Shown: positions 1 through 12,961, counted from the stretch's first letter. The stretch: 64,000 bases of DNA from Tiliqua scincoides (GCF_035046505.1 NC_089829.1:4076001-4140000); one strand, 5' to 3'. The notes: generated by a model not told the origin, from the sequence alone. Numbers and translations are program-made.

Positions 1-2485
1 GGATGTGTGGTGTGTTTTTCCACCCTTTTTCCTGCAAATTATTTTTATTTTATATCTGTGTCTATATATAGATATATCGCTGCTATGCGTTTCTCTTTCC
101 TCCGAGCAATTATGGAGCAGTATATAAAGAGCAGGGGAGATGATGTTAATTAAACAGAAGGTAATTTCTGTCAGCCAGCAGGGTGGGGGGTGAGAGGGGG
201 AGGGAGAGAAAAGAGCAGGCTGATGCCAGGCTTCCAGGGGAAAAAAAGAAAAGAAAACACTCATTGCAAAAGTGAGGTATTTGTGTCAGCAAGAAGTTGT
301 CTATTTGGGGTATTTTTTTTTTTTTTAAGTTAATGCCAACAGACAAAGTTAAATAGGTCTAGATAAGAAATGTACTTTAAATCTCTTTGGAAGCTACTCT
401 AAACTGTGTAGAGCAGGGGAGGGCAGTATCAGAATTGTTGGGTCTGCTTTTTCTTTTGTATCAAAACCTTGAGATAGACTGCCTTTGAACATGGAGGGTC
501 CACCAAGATATCACAGCCAGTAAACATGAACAGACCCAATCCTCTATGGATTCTGTCTAATCTCTAAAGCTTTTCAACCTAAGGAAGGAGAGTATTCAGG
601 TTTGTGAGATCAGCTTTGAATTTAAGTCCACCAACCAAAACCAGGTGCAAAAGAGTGGCTCAAGGTAGAGCAAAATGGTAGCTCAGGACATGGAGCCAAT
701 CACTTTTCGCACCCCACGCAACATACACTGGGATAACACATGCACGCACAAGTACAAATCTACACCTGATTAAGGATTTCAACATGAAACTCTGAAGTGG
801 CCAGCAAAGCTGGTTTGTCTACTTGAAGCCCTGACAGAGTAACACAAACAATGCAGACAGAGCTTACAATCGAAGAGACAGAGGAAAAGGACAGAAGAAT
901 GTGGGCAAATGCTGTTACACATGTTTAACGCTTGGTTACAGTGGGAATGAGAATTAAGACGATAAGCCAAGGGCCATGGAGAAAAGGAGGAATTTGAAGG
1001 ATTAATAATGGCAGATGAGCTTCCCTAAAAGACAGCCTCTTGTCCACCTGCTGCTGATCTGGGCTATTGTTCTAGGAGGAATCCTCAAGAATACTATTTA
1101 TTTAGTACCATCTGAGTGTTCAAAGTATTTTCACACATATTGTCCTGCAATCTTTACAACAATCTTGTATGTCACATGGGTATTAGCATGCCTGTATTAA
1201 AGGTTGGGAAGACTGAGAGGGAATGGTTTGCTTAAGGCAACTTAGTTCATGGCAGAGTTAGGATCAAACTGACCCGCAGCTCAGAGCGCAATTCTTATCT
1301 GCTGTTTGGCCGGAGCAGGGGGCCATAAAGTACATTCACGCATCTTCGGGAGCTAGCTGGGCCAGAGGAGCTGGATCCAGAACTGAAGATGGTAGGTTTG
1401 TGCCGGCACAGACAGGCGGCCACAAGGGGTTGGATAGGATGGCGGGAGGGTGTTCTGAGGGTGGGGTGTTTGGGGGCAGGAGAGTGGGTAGACTGGGAGG
1501 TGGATAGGGCCCAGGAGGGGGGGTGGAGTTGGTCAAAGTATAGGCCAAATCCTAACCCCCACTCCTGACCCAATCAACCTTAAACAGGCCACTCGAATTT
1601 GTGTCAGTGAATTCGATGGCGCAGATCTGAGTAGCCCCATAGGGGCGGCAGGATAAGGGAAAAAATATACTGTTACTCCAAGTGGCACTCTTGCCACCTC
1701 CTAACCTACACTGGATACAACAAAAGCCACTTGGCCTGCCTGTTCCAGCACAGGTTAGGATTGGGCTGCCCGTCTCTTTGCCACTACACTACACCGGTCA
1801 CACTCTGCTGCACAGTGACAGCAAGGCCCAAGTACCCCATGGGTGCCCTATCTCAGAATCCTCAGCACTGTGCAGAAGATCACCCAGCAGATGTGTCAAT
1901 GTGGAAAATCTTTCCTAAAAGCGGGAAGCCTAAAAACCATGGAGACGCAGCAATTCCACCCCAACAACTCTTTCTGAAAGAAATTCACAACTGATTAAGG
2001 GAATGGGAACTCATTTCTGGTTCTAGATTAGGAGTGTTAGGGCTGCAATGAATGAGAACGCATGTTCAGTCTGGGCAGAGGACTTCCAGACAGGAAGGCT
2101 GGCAACGTCTCTGTTCAAAACCCCACTTCCACAGCCTTTTCGTCAATGTGCTACTGGGCACTGATCACCAATACAGACCTGGAATAAGAACTCCTCCATC
2201 AAGAGCAGAAGGAGCCCTTCAAGGGAGATACAGAGGTCTGGGGATGACTCTAGTCTCACCCCTTGGAGAGAACAGCAGGGAGGAACAGCCAAAGGTGACA
2301 GTTCAGAGGTAACTCACAGAGGCATAACAGTTTAGGCCCTTCTGTTCTAATAGTGGCGATGGGGAAGGAATGTCCCAAATGATGCAGCTCAAGAATACAA
2401 ACTGCAAGCAAAAACACTCTGACAAGACAAAGTACTAAAAAGCAAAAGTACGTTTTTGTATTCCCTCCCCCTGTAAGAGACTCAC
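1..2485. other. Inferred PEX14 intron 2, no exon recognised
   Basis: I looked here for the next PEX14 exon (human IATAVKFLQNSRVRQSP region) and did not find it. The stretch holds a T-rich run near 310-327, an old interspersed-repeat remnant at about 1090-1290, and a repeat at about 1640-1990 that shares a short palindrome with sequences near 40080. Nothing looks coding. Confidence 0.5.
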
Positions 2486-5400
2486 CAGAGCTTCACGGGA
2501 TGCACCACTCTCAGTTACAGGAGAAGAGCTAGTCTGTAAAGAGAAAAAGTAAGGTTAGACTGCCACCTGATGGTCACCTCCTAAGGAACCTTGGCTGCTG
2601 CAGCCACATTCAGTGCAGAAAAAGGAAAAAAGGCACACACCCCCATCACAGACCTCTCAAGCCGAGAAAGAAGCCTGTCAAACCATGGAAAGAGGCTGAA
2701 AGTCAGTGCAGGCAACACTGAACCTGGGATGGGGGTCAATAGTCTGACTCATTAGGAGGCAGCTTCATAGCCGGCAATAGTTCAAACTGCAGCTTGCAAT
2801 TCCACGTCAAGCCATGGTTTGACACAACCATGGACTAAAACGTTTCTGTCAAAGGAATGCCGGCCAGAATCAGATTGAAAGAATGGAAGGGAAGTCAGTG
2901 TGAAGTCAGAGGCCAGGGGGGAGGGGGCTGTGAGAGCCAGGGGCATGTGAACCCAATCACCTAACCACGATTACGCAACCACGGAGCACCTATACAGAGC
3001 CCCACTTGTGGCCCACAAAGTCTCACACAAGCAACCCAGAATACGGAGAGTTGGAAACCCTGCACAGTTACTGTCTTTCATACAGTAGGAAAAATCACAG
3101 TCTCCCAATGAAATCATATACAGTCAGTTCTCTTTATATATGTGAATTCACTTACCTGTGAGGGGCAGAATTGCTACCTACTCTTGTTATCTGCGATTTC
3201 GTTCTCGTTAACTGTGAATACTGTGCCAATGCACTGGGGGGAAGTGGCTTGGCACATGGCAAGCAGGCAGACAGAAGTAAGAGGTTGCAGGAGGAGGAGA
3301 AGAGACAGTGCCCTCCTTATGAGCAGAAGTCAATGCTAGCACCATGCAGGGGGGAGAGAATAGATGCTATACATTATACAGCCAATGGGAGAGGGGGCAT
3401 TGACCCATGGAGAATCAGATACTTTTTGTCAGCTTCCAGACCTGACCCACCATCTTGGGCACCATCTCAGGGATTCCAGCTGAATCTTCACAACCCTGGC
3501 AATGATGGGAGGCCTCTGGAAGGCTGCCTGAAGGCTGCTTCTGGGACTGAGGCAAGCCCAAGGAAGGTGCCAAGAAACAGGTGGAGGAGGAGAATGGATG
3601 ATCCCTCCACTGCTGAACTCTGAGGTCTTGTTGCTGGGCCAGTAACTTTCAGTAAGCTGAGGGATAGCCAGCACAGGAGAGGAAGCTGTTGTTGGAAATG
3701 TTTAATGAGCCTATACTGTCATTCAGCCCCATAGACTAAGTTAAGATTCAGGTTCATAAAGTTCATAGAGTGTATGGAGAAGAGGGTTCCCTGGAACCTA
3801 ACCTCATTTTCCCCACAGGCTCAATTATTCAGTATCTGCTAATTCAGTTTCCACTAGGTTTTCCAGGAATCTAACCCTTGCGGATAACAGAAACTGACTG
3901 TATATTGATTGTCTGAAGCCACCTTATACCAAGTCAGACCATCCACACATGTCTAATCTACACATGACTAATCAGTGGTTCATCTACACAAGTCTAATCA
4001 GAAGTCCCACTAAGGGCACATTCCTAACCAGGTCTACTCAGACATCAGTCCTATTTTATTCAATGGGGCTTACTCTCAGAAAAGTATGGCTAGGATTGCA
4101 GCCTAATTTTCTTGAGTGGGAGGAATTGGACCCTGCCTAACAGCACATGCAGTTTCTCCTTGTTTGCATATTATTGATTGGAGGAGGTAACTAAATAAAA
4201 GAGGACATCATCACACCATGTTCCTGGCTTGAGCAAAGCTAATTCCACTTGGGTGAGAGGAACCAAACCCTCATACTGCGCACAGCTAGGCTTTGCCTTG
4301 CTTGCACTTCACAGACTGGAGGAGATAACCAAAACAACAGACAGCATCATCATGCCCACAGCTTGAAGAAAGCAGTTTCTCCATTTAGGTGGGAGAAACC
4401 GAGCCCTAGGTCACAGAGCATCCACGCAGTGCTATATAAGCAAAACACCTATATAAGCAAAACACCCTGACCCATGATATTCCAGGCACCTGGAACAGAG
4501 AAGAAAGAACCAAAGGTAGGCAGAGAATGAGTGATGATGTTCAGAGGTTGCGTGTCTAATGAACACCAGTTCAGCCTGCTGAACATTTTGCTAAAAAAAG
4601 CAATACCAGTAGAAAGTCTTTTGACACCTGTGTAATTTATGCCCACACTAAGAGGCTGTACTAATAAACGATGGCAGATTATAAATCAACGCACATTAAG
4701 TTAGTGGGGAAAAAAAGTTGTGTTGGGCAGTCCCAAGATGAAGGAATAACCCCTCAAAACAATTGACAGATCATTCCCTGCAGGACTGGAAGTTTCCTTC
4801 ACACTTGGCCAAGCCAAAACATAAAGCGAAAAAGCAACACTCGGGTCACGCTCCAAGTACAGATTTAAATGTGCAGAAGCACAGTGAAACTGATCTTGCC
4901 ATGCTTAATTCTATTGGACTGGGCCTTACAGGGACAATTTTTCCCTGAATGGACCAGGATGTACCAGGAACAGTGAACCTGATCTCTGCTGAGCGCAGTG
5001 CCACCACTGCAGGTGGCCAGAGAGTAGTATTACATCATTGTAGACCAGTGGTTCTCAAACGTTTAGCACTGGGACCCACTTTTTAAAATGAGAATTTGTC
5101 AGGACCCACTGGAAGTGATGTCATGACCGGAAGTGACATCAAGCAGGACAATTTTTAACAATTCTAGGCTGCAATCCTAATCACACTTACCCTGGAGTAA
5201 GTCCCATTGACTATCATTATTAAGTCCCATTGACTATCATTATTAAAAGCATATACATTAAAAGCCTGTTTAAAGTGCAGATGTAACATTTCCCCAATGT
5301 AGTCACATACCACGGTCGCATCAAGGTTAATAGATTAAAAATAAACTATTAAAATGAATGGCAACCCACCTGAAATTGGCTCACAACCCACCTAGTGGGT

Positions 5401-8400
5401 CCTGACTCAAAGTTTGAGAAACACAGTTTTAGACAGTGTCCCTGACCAAGAGCTCCATCTCCCGGTTTCACTGCGGAGAAGAACAGTAGCTCATCAAGGC
5501 AAACCATTTGCAGCTCATTTGCTTTTTGGCATCTGTTGTTTCCAAATTCAAGTTTCTTGGTTGGCTCCCAGTTACTCTCCTGTCACTTTTTCTGCTTAAG
5601 AAGAAAAGCAGACCAGGGAATTTTTAACTGAAAGCAAAGGATGTACAGGTTGACTGCCTGGGTGTACAGGTCTGAGTCAAGTCTCCCTGGCACCTGGGAA
5701 GGTGCACTCATCCCCTCAATGTTTAAACATTTTATTTTGTGTTCAAAGCATGTCCTGCTCACACACACTCCTATTCATGCCTGTGCCACCAGTCACCACC
5801 CCACATCCTACCACAGTGATGGAGAACCTTTTGGGTTTGGCATGTCAAAAATTCAGAAAATGCCTAGTTTGACTCTGCTGGTGTGTACCCCACCCCCAAA
5901 CAAAAGGACCACCAATCACAATTCTGAAAACGACAGATCATGTGCTCATACGGATGGTGAGAATCCCTTTTAAGCTCTGGGTGGTGCAAGGTCGCATATT
6001 TCTTGTATTTGTGTTTGTCCGGCTTCTTCAGCAGCTCAAATAGGGAGAATTGTTGTTGTTGGGTATTGGTGAACATTGGCATGTCACTCCGAACATCATG
6101 AAGTGTCACCTTTGACATGCATGTCACCAGTTTGCTGTCCTACCATCCCCAACCTAGGCAGTCATCCCTGCTCCAGAAGCTTAGGAAAAGAGTGGACCAG
6201 GAAAAGGAAGTGAGGAGCTGCCCGCTGATGTGTATCCTGCCCCCTCCCCCAAACAGCCCCTTGGGACTCAGGGCCAACCCTAGCCCAAAGTCACTGACTT
6301 AGCACCAGGGCTGAACTCTGGCCACCTTAGCCCAAGGGAGGACTGCAGCCTGCCTCTCATGTCGGATCTTGTTTTGCTGTGATATCAGAACCTGCGTATT
6401 TATTGTCTCATTTCTTTTATCGATTCACACAGGGATGCAACACGCTGACTGCAAAGAGGAAAGACCTTACGCTCTGGTGTATACAAAACATAGCTAATTA
6501 GGGATCACTGGTGTCCCAAAAGAAGTGGCTTGGAAAATTTAAAACATTGTTACGTAAGTTGAGATGAGGCACTGGCACAAAGTGGTCTGAGGAAGTAACA
6601 AAAACAAAAACATTTAAGCGGTTTCACCAGGGATGTCTCCTCCTGCACTCCAGGACTGAGGGACATGTACACTCAATGGGATCCTTTATCCCAGAGCAGG
6701 CTAGGTGAGCCGTTCCCAGGTGTTTTGCGCAAAGTGAAAATGGGGTATTTGTCTCATTCATTTTGGAGGGCATCCCCTCCAAGAGAGCCAAGCAATCTCA
6801 CTACCCTTCTGGAGCTGGTGCAGGTTTCAGAATCCTTCAGAAAGACAAAATATATGCTCCTACAAGCCAATTTTCATTGCTGAAAATGCTTTAAAGACAC
6901 AAAAGGAAAACACAGCACCCACTGAGTGAAAAACTACTTTTGAAAAAATCTGGTCTTCCAACTGGTCACCTTGCTTGCTTCACAATCCAGCCACAGTTAA
7001 GCATATTTTAAGTTCCACTGATTTCACCAGGAGTCAGCTAAGGACGTGAGCATCAGAACAGAAGAAGCTGCCATGTCAGAAGCCAGCGGTCCATCTAGTT
7101 CAGGACCGTCAGAACTGACCAGAAGCTGCTCTTCAGGCATAACATTTTCTCTGCCCTAACTGGAAACGTGGCCAAGGCATTTTCTGAATGCAGCCTTAAG
7201 CTCTACCATTTATCTACAGTCCTTCCCCTCTTCATGGGGCAGGGGCTTAACCCTTCCAGGGACATCACTGGGGCTTCAAAGTGGACACACAAGACTGGCC
7301 TGCAGTGCATCAGATGAGGTGGACAATAGTCCATGAGAGCTTACACTTAAATCAATTGGTTCAACCAAGACCAGTTCAATGCAGCCTTTGCTAGACAGCC
7401 TGAATGTCTGCAAGAGGGTTGCATAGTTTTTGGAGACTGGTCTAGTGTTTCCAAAAGGAGAATATTCTCCCCACTATCTGAAGCAGCACAAATTACCCAT
7501 CCTGGCACTAGAACTCTCTTCACGTTCAGAGCTTCCGACAATTGTGAAGTTCAACCAAGTGGCCTCAGGTCAGTCTCTCCCTCTCTCTCACCCCAGCCTA
7601 CTTAACAGGGTTGCTGTGAGGGGAAAAGGTGTGGGCCAAAGAGAGGGAACCAGATGCTACAATCCAACATGCATTCGTTTTCTGCTAGGTTCTGAATGTG
7701 TAGACCAGGGGTGGGCAAACATTTTGGCAGGAGGGTTACATCATCTCTCTGACACTGTATCAGGGGCTGGGGGAAAAAATTAATTACATTTCAAATTTGA
7801 ATAAATTTACATAAATGAATACATTAGAGACAGAATTTATATGAATGAATGAACTTTACTGAGCTGATTTATAATACACATTAGAACTATAATGAGGCAC
7901 GTAGAACCACATGAGAACTATGAACTGTTTGCCACACACCTCTTGCACAGTGAAGACCAAGCCAGAAACACAAGGAGACATAAGTTAATCAGCCGCAGTG
8001 GTGGGGAGGGTTAAATAATGCCCAAGGAAAAGCAGAAAACACAAGGAGACTATAAAAGGCCTTGCACTAACTTGGTTTGCACCTCGCTTCTAGCAGTCGT
8101 GACTGGCAGTCACAGGGCAGCACAGGCTCCAACAGCTTCCAATGGGCCGGAGGCCTCCCTGCGGGCCAGACTGGGGTTACCTGAGGGCAGCGAATGGCCT
8201 GCGGGTCAGGGTTTGCCCACCCTTGGTGTAAATATTGGGAAACCAAATCACATATTAATTTATTGGTTTATTCTGCTATGTAAACCACTTTGTGAACTAC
8301 TTTTTGTTGAAAAGTATTCTTAATTAATCACAGTCATAATCACATGTGGGACTGTCATGTGCTACAAGCTGTGTGTTGATATGTCACACTCTTTCTGATG

Positions 8401-11400
8401 CTGAGTGGTCTCCTGTATAGCAAACTGCAGCAGGTTCTCACTCCTTCATTATTCTCTTGTCTTTCAGAAACCATATTTTCATGGGGTTTTTTTTCCTTCC
8501 TTCAAAAGCTTTATTGAATTTCACATAAACGTCCAGTTATAAAAACTTCCAGGCTCTCTGGGGACACGGCCTGAATGATTCACCCAATTAGAACTTCATT
8601 TGGTTATTATGTAGGATACTGAGCCACATCAATCAACTCAAATCAAGATGAAGAGATAGAGGAGAGAGATAGATGCCTACCGACATGTCTCTAAGGAAGG
8701 GGGGTCTAACACAACCACTGCTGCTAAGCACAAGAGCAGGGAACCTTGCTAGCACAGAATCTGTTGGCCTCTTCGGCTTTGAGACAATTTCCACACTTGT
8801 ATTTTAAAATACAAGACTATGCTACCTTCAGACGGAGTCCCTCCCAGCCTTGCTATAGGTGCAGCCAGGGATTGAACCATGGGACCTCCTGTAAGCGAAG
8901 CAGGTGTTCTGCTACTGACTTATGGATGCTTCTGATGAACTGAAAAAGCTGCTTCCTACATATCAGGTCCTTGGTCCATCTAGCTCAGAATTTTCAGGTC
9001 CTTAGCAGCATCACTCCAGGGCTTCAGAGAGAGGTCCTTTCCAGCTGTACCTGGTGATGCTCCCAGGAATGGAACGAGCCCAAGACCTGCTGCATTCAAA
9101 GCAGTGCTCTACTACTGAGCGGTAGCTCCACTCTGAAGGGGAGGACCCTCACATGCCTGGTACTGGCTGGACTCTACCACTTAAAGCTGCAAGGAACTGT
9201 ATCTTATCAAATGCTCCCAGCCAATGGAAAGCTCACACTTCACAGAAAAAAAAGAATCTTCAATGAACTGATTTCTCCACAGTAAGCTTCTGGCATAGGA
9301 AGCAGGACTGAAATGCACAAATCCTGCACCCACAGCCTGAAGTGGTACAATCCAGGAAGAGTAGTCCATATTAGATTTCTAAATATGCAATTGGTATTCC
9401 AACCAGGGGTATAAGCACTGTCCTTTCAATGCAGTGGATGGAGAAATGGCAAGAACATATGCCTTCTATTGAGACAATCAATTCAGTATCAACAATGACT
9501 GGCACCATCTTCTCAGACAGGGTCTTTCCCAGCCCTGCCAGGACCCTCGACCTGAAAAGCATACTCTGCCATGGAGCTACTACACTTCCCCCTACACAAG
9601 AAAGATATAGTTATCACAAAGTGGCATATTCCATGGATAGGAAGCAGACAACTTAAGAAGTTGCAACCACCAGCCTGAGAATTAAATTCAGCCCTTGGTT
9701 AGATCATCTCTGTTTTTTATTTCAGGGAGGGACGATAACAGACTGGATAACAGACTGGGAAGGATAAAGTGGATAGAGAGATGTTCTTTACACTCTCACA
9801 TAACACCAGAACCAGGGGACAGCCACTAAAATTGAGTGTTGGGAGAGTCAGAACAGACAAAAGAAAATATTTCTTTACTCAGCGTGTGGTTGGTCTGTGG
9901 AACTCCTTGCCACAGGATGTGGTGACGGCATCTGGCCTGGACGCCTTTAAAAGGGGATTGGATAAGTTTCTGGAGGAAAAATCCATTATGGGTTACAAGC
10001 CATGATGTGTAGTATGTGCAACCTCCTGATTTTAGATTATGATGCTATGTCAGAATGTTATGTCAGAATGCCAATGCAAGGGAGGGCACCAGGATGCAGG
10101 TCTCTTGTTATCTGGTGTGCTCCCTGGGGCATTTGGTGGGCTGCTGCGAGATACAGGAAGCTGGACTTAGATGGGCCTATGGCCTGATCCAGTGGGGCAG
10201 TTCTTATGTTCTTATGATATTGCACAATACAAGAATAATGGAGCTCAAAACAGTGCAGAAAAGGGCAAGTTAGGGACCAATTCTATCCAATGTTCCAGTG
10301 CCAGTGCAGTTGTGCCAATGGGGCATGTGCTACATTCTTTGGTAGGGAGGAAGTCACAGAGGCCTCATCAAGTTAAGGGAACAAATGTTCCCTTACCTCT
10401 GGACTGCATTGCGGCTGCACCAGTGCTGGAAAGTTGGATAGGACTGGGCCCTTAATTGGGGGCCAGAGCTACACCATTCGGAGCTCTTTAAAATAGGGTG
10501 ACTTATGAATCCAATCCTATTCATGTGTACTCAGACGCGTCCCATTATATTCAATGGAGGTTACTCCCAGGTAAGTGTGGATACGATTGCAGACTCAGGC
10601 TGCAACCCTATCCATACTTTCCTAGGAATAAGCTCCACTTACGATAATGGGATTTACTTCTGAGTAGACCTGTCTAGGATTGCACTGTTAGAGCAAGGAT
10701 GTAAGAGGTATTTACAAAAAGGATGCCTGGTGTGGATAAAGTGATGAGAGAGAAGTTTTTCTCACTCTTTCCCATAACACTAGAATCAAGCTGTCATCCA
10801 ATGAAACTGAGTGGCAACTACTCCAGCGACTGCACTGGCTGCCCATTTGTTTCGGGGCTGAATCCAAGGTGCTGGTTATGACCTTTAAAGCCCTAAATGG
10901 CTTGGGACCAGCATATTTGAGAGACCACCTTCTTCCGTATAGTCTAGTCCGTTCTCTGAGGTCATCAGAAGGGGCCCTGTTGGTTGTGCCTTCATTGAGA
11001 GTGGTGAAGGGAATGTTGGCCAGAAACAGGGCCTTTTCAGTGATGGCACCTGCACTAGGGAATTCCCTCCCCTTTGAATTGAGGACAGCTTCCTCATTAT
11101 TAACATTCCGGCAGGGCCTGAAGACTTTTTTATTCAGGAAAGCCTTCGAGGCGCTATAAGGGCTGTTTTTATGAATTTATAAATTATGTCTTCTACTGTG
11201 TGCTTTTAATCTGCTGCTATATAATTTATCTTGTTTTAATTGTTTTTAAGTGTTTTGTATTTTAAATTTTTATTTTAATCTTTGTTTGTATTTTAAGTTG
11301 ATTGTCAGCCGCCTTGGGTGCCCTTTGGGGAGAAAGGCGGAATACAAATCTAATAAATAAATAAATTTAAGGGCAGACAAAAGGAGGTATTTTTTCACAC

Positions 11401-12961
11401 TGTTCATCATTAGTCTGTGCTGCTACAAGATGTGGTAACAGCCACTCAATTAGAAACAGGGTGACCAGATGCAATGGAGGGCACATTACCTTTAATGTTA
11501 CCTTTAACCACATTACCAATGGAGGGCACTATACCTTTAACCCTTGCAGAGTTTCAGCAGGTGCAGCTCAACATGGAAAGGTTTAAAAAGCTGCACCTGC
11601 CAAAATTCCCTCTTCTCTACAATGGTTAAAGGTATAGGCACTCTGTCCTCCACTGCATCTGGTCATGCTGCTTAGAAAGGGTTTTAAAAATTCCCAGAAA
11701 ACAAGACTATCACTGACTGCTAGTCAAGATAACTACATACTACCTCCCTGCTTCAGAGAAAGTTTCTCCACTTGGCTTAAGAGTGTTCCTCCTAAAGCAG
11801 TTGAATAATACTCTCGGCTTCCTCCACCTATTATGAGCAAAGTGTGCACACCTCCACCTTACTGAGGGCAAAAACCTATTAGGGTCTCTCCCTTTGAAAT
11901 GCGAGGGGGACACAGAACTCAAACAGCAAGCTTTAATGGACAACTTTAATAAACCCACGTATGGGGGGCAGGACATACACCTCCTTCCAATTCATCTCAC
12001 ACTATAAGGCCATCATTCTTCTACAAACAAAATTCTATGAGGCATTTCTCACTACTTGGAATAGAGGACAGAAGCTCAAGCAGAAGGAGAGGGTGGGGGG
12101 CAAAGGGCAGCCTCACCTTCTCCTCTCCTTTGAATTGAGGGCAAACCCACCACACTAGGGATTTCTCCACTACCACCCACTTTGAAATGGGGTCAGAAAT
12201 TCAAGCATGGAGGACTGACCTTCCCTCCCCCATTAAAGGGCACTCTTCACTCTCTCCCCATTGGGGCACACACTCCCATTAAGGATTTTCTCCTAATCTA
12301 CACACACACACCTGCATATAAATGGAGGGGGGGGAGAACAAACCAAAGAAGAGGAAATGGCTGACTACCCATATCCACCTATGAGTGGATCTCATCTCCC
12401 CACTCCACCATGAGGTAGAGAGCACTCTCCCAGTGCTCCCCATTGAGGCACAGACTCCCACCAGGAATTTCTCCCCCTAACACCACCCTTTTTTCAAGTG
12501 GGTTAAAAGAAAACTTTGAGCTGCAGAAGGAGAGTTGGGGCAACCGACTACCCCCCTCTCCCTCCCCACTGAGGGGCAAGAGCCCCTCTCCCCTCCCCTC
12601 CCCACTGTGGGGCAAGAGCTCCTCTCCCCTCCCCACTGTGGGGCAAGAGCCCCCTTCCCCTCTCCCACCCCACTGAGGGGCAACAGCCCCCCCCCACAGA
12701 TGGCAAAAGCCCCCTCCAATGTGGGGCACACGAAGACCCCCACTAGGGATTTCTGCTCCCCCCTTTGTGAAGCGAGGGGCGCTGAGGAAGTGGGGGGAGC
12801 AACCCACCCCCTCCACTGGGGGCAAAGGGCGCCCAGCACCTGCACTTCCCCCACACAGTAGCCCTTCAGGGGCTGCCCCCCTCTGGAGGAGCCTCTTGCA
12901 GCCCCCTCCTCTTCCTCCCGCTTACCTGCCCAGGTTGCTCTGCCTGCTCTGAGGAGGCCAT
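2486..12961 (-). CDS. PEX14: PEX14, peroxisomal membrane docking protein, first two coding exons
   Basis: PEX14 docks the import receptor PEX5 at the peroxisomal membrane. Only the N-terminus is in the window. Exon 1 is 12961-12926 (12 codons, MASSEQAEQPGQ, matching human MASSEQAEQPSQ) and ends at a GTAAGC donor. Exon 2 is 2533-2486 (16 codons, TSSSPVTESGASREAL), with a TTTACAG acceptor and a GTGAGT donor. It lines up without gaps on the human exon-2 stretch PSSTPGSENVLPREPL. Both junctions are phase 0. The intron is about 10.4 kb and full of repeats. The PEX5-binding helical domain, membrane segment and coiled coil should be encoded further left, outside the window. The gene is head to head with DFFA, as in human. 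Exon 1 is near certain; exon 2 rests on length, phase, splice sites and a weak but colinear match. Confidence 0.86.
3121..3900. mobile_element. Non-autonomous pogo/Tigger-like DNA transposon
   Basis: A 780-bp block is bounded by inverted ends CAGTCAGTTCTCTTTAT and, reverse-complemented, CAGTCAGTTTCTGTTAT. Both ends are flanked by TA (3119-3120 and 3901-3902), the target duplication of Tc1/mariner-type elements. A 150-codon ORF inside shows no transposase motif. It lies in PEX14 intron 1. A related remnant may lie near 25605-25665. Confidence 0.7.
5046..5426. mobile_element. Non-autonomous hAT element, GGACCCAC family
   Basis: Ends are CAGTGGTTCTCAAAC and GTTTGAGAAACACAG, with 8-bp target duplications TTGTAGAC and TTTTAGAC (7 of 8 match). 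Internal landmarks GGGACCCACTTTTTA and CCCACCTAGTGGGTCC are shared with copies at 13627-13991, 15336-16435 and 52961-53329. It carries a copy of the short palindromic repeat (5164-5248), in which a 24-bp stretch is tandemly duplicated. Confidence 0.85.
7706..8225. mobile_element. Non-autonomous hAT element, GGGCAAAC family
   Basis: Termini are CAGGGGTGGGCAAAC and GTTTGCCCACCCTTG, flanked by GTGTAGAC and GTGTAAAT (6 of 8 match). The same internal sequence appears inverted at 27877-28345 and, split by a Tc1 element, at 34327-36407. It lies in PEX14 intron 1. Confidence 0.85.
8940..9130 (-). repeat. tRNA-derived SINE
   Basis: On the minus strand it reads as a diverged tRNA-Ala-like head (GGAGCTACCGCTCAGTAGTA, then CACTGCTTTGAATGCAGCAG) followed by the body shared with copies at 22436, 22893, 31000, 33930 and 54887 (a ..CTGAGCTAGATGGACCAAGG.. 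motif). A second, poorer remnant lies at about 8840-8935. Confidence 0.65.
9765..10217 (+). mobile_element. CR1 LINE, 3' end fragment
   Basis: The end of the reverse-transcriptase ORF (MDREMFFTLSHNTRTRG to EEKSIMGYKP, 9769-10005) is followed by the CR1 3' tail ending in TTCTTATGTTCTTATG. It matches the end of the longer CR1 copy at 49648-52840 almost base for base. The fragment is 5'-truncated, as usual for target-primed insertion. Confidence 0.9.
10273..10451. mobile_element. Harbinger-like MITE, copy 1
   Basis: A 179-bp near-palindrome with ends GGGACCAATTCTATCCAA and, reverse-complemented, GGGCCCAGTCCTATCCAA, flanked by TTA on both sides (10270-10272 and 10452-10454). A 3-bp TWA duplication is the mark of PIF/Harbinger elements. 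Sister copies are at 18277-18452 and 31945-32123. Confidence 0.75.
10508..10690. repeat. Two copies of a short palindromic interspersed repeat
   Basis: Two adjacent units (about 10508-10593 and 10597-10690) of an 85-95-bp repeat. One arm reads like TGCAATCCTATNCACACTTACCTGGGAGTAAGCCCCATT; the other arm is its approximate reverse complement. Other copies: 4010-4105, 5164-5248, 14065-14240, 14470-14645, 32368-32460, 45273-45356 and 53180-53225. Confidence 0.75.
10789..11370 (+). mobile_element. L2-type LINE, 3' end fragment
   Basis: Translates to the C-terminal tail typical of vertebrate L2 reverse transcriptases (LHWLPICFGAESKVLVMTF, then YLRDHLLPYSLVRSLRSSEG, then a NSLPFELRTA stretch). An AT-rich 3' region follows and ends in the AATAAATAAATAAA simple tail. 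A second L2 copy lies at 24030-24650. Confidence 0.85.
11457..11670. mobile_element. Short non-autonomous hAT element
   Basis: Ends CAGGGTGACCAGATGCAATGG and, reverse-complemented, CAGCATGACCAGATGCAGTGG, with target duplications ATTAGAAA and CTTAGAAA (6 of 8). The centre forms a hairpin (GCAGGTGCAGCT...AGCTGCACCTGC) that recurs about 240 bp upstream of the PEX14 start codon (13204-13272). Confidence 0.75.
11860..12860. repeat. Degenerate tandem repeat with C-rich core, PEX14 intron 1
   Basis: Irregular units of roughly 120-280 bp each begin near CTTTGAAATGGGG and end near TAGGGATTTCTCC...CACCCC (ends near 12170, 12290, 12480 and 12760). Nested at 12555-12700 is a minisatellite of about 34 bp (CCCACTGTGGGGCAAGAGCC, CT/C spacer). 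The block ends about 65 bp downstream of PEX14 exon 1. ORFs here on both strands are products of the skewed composition. Confidence 0.75.

Noticed and set aside
3171-3623. 150-codon ORF as a possible transposase
   Set aside because: Lies within the 780-bp pogo/Tigger-like element but has no DDE motif or DNA-binding domain; such short elements are usually non-autonomous.
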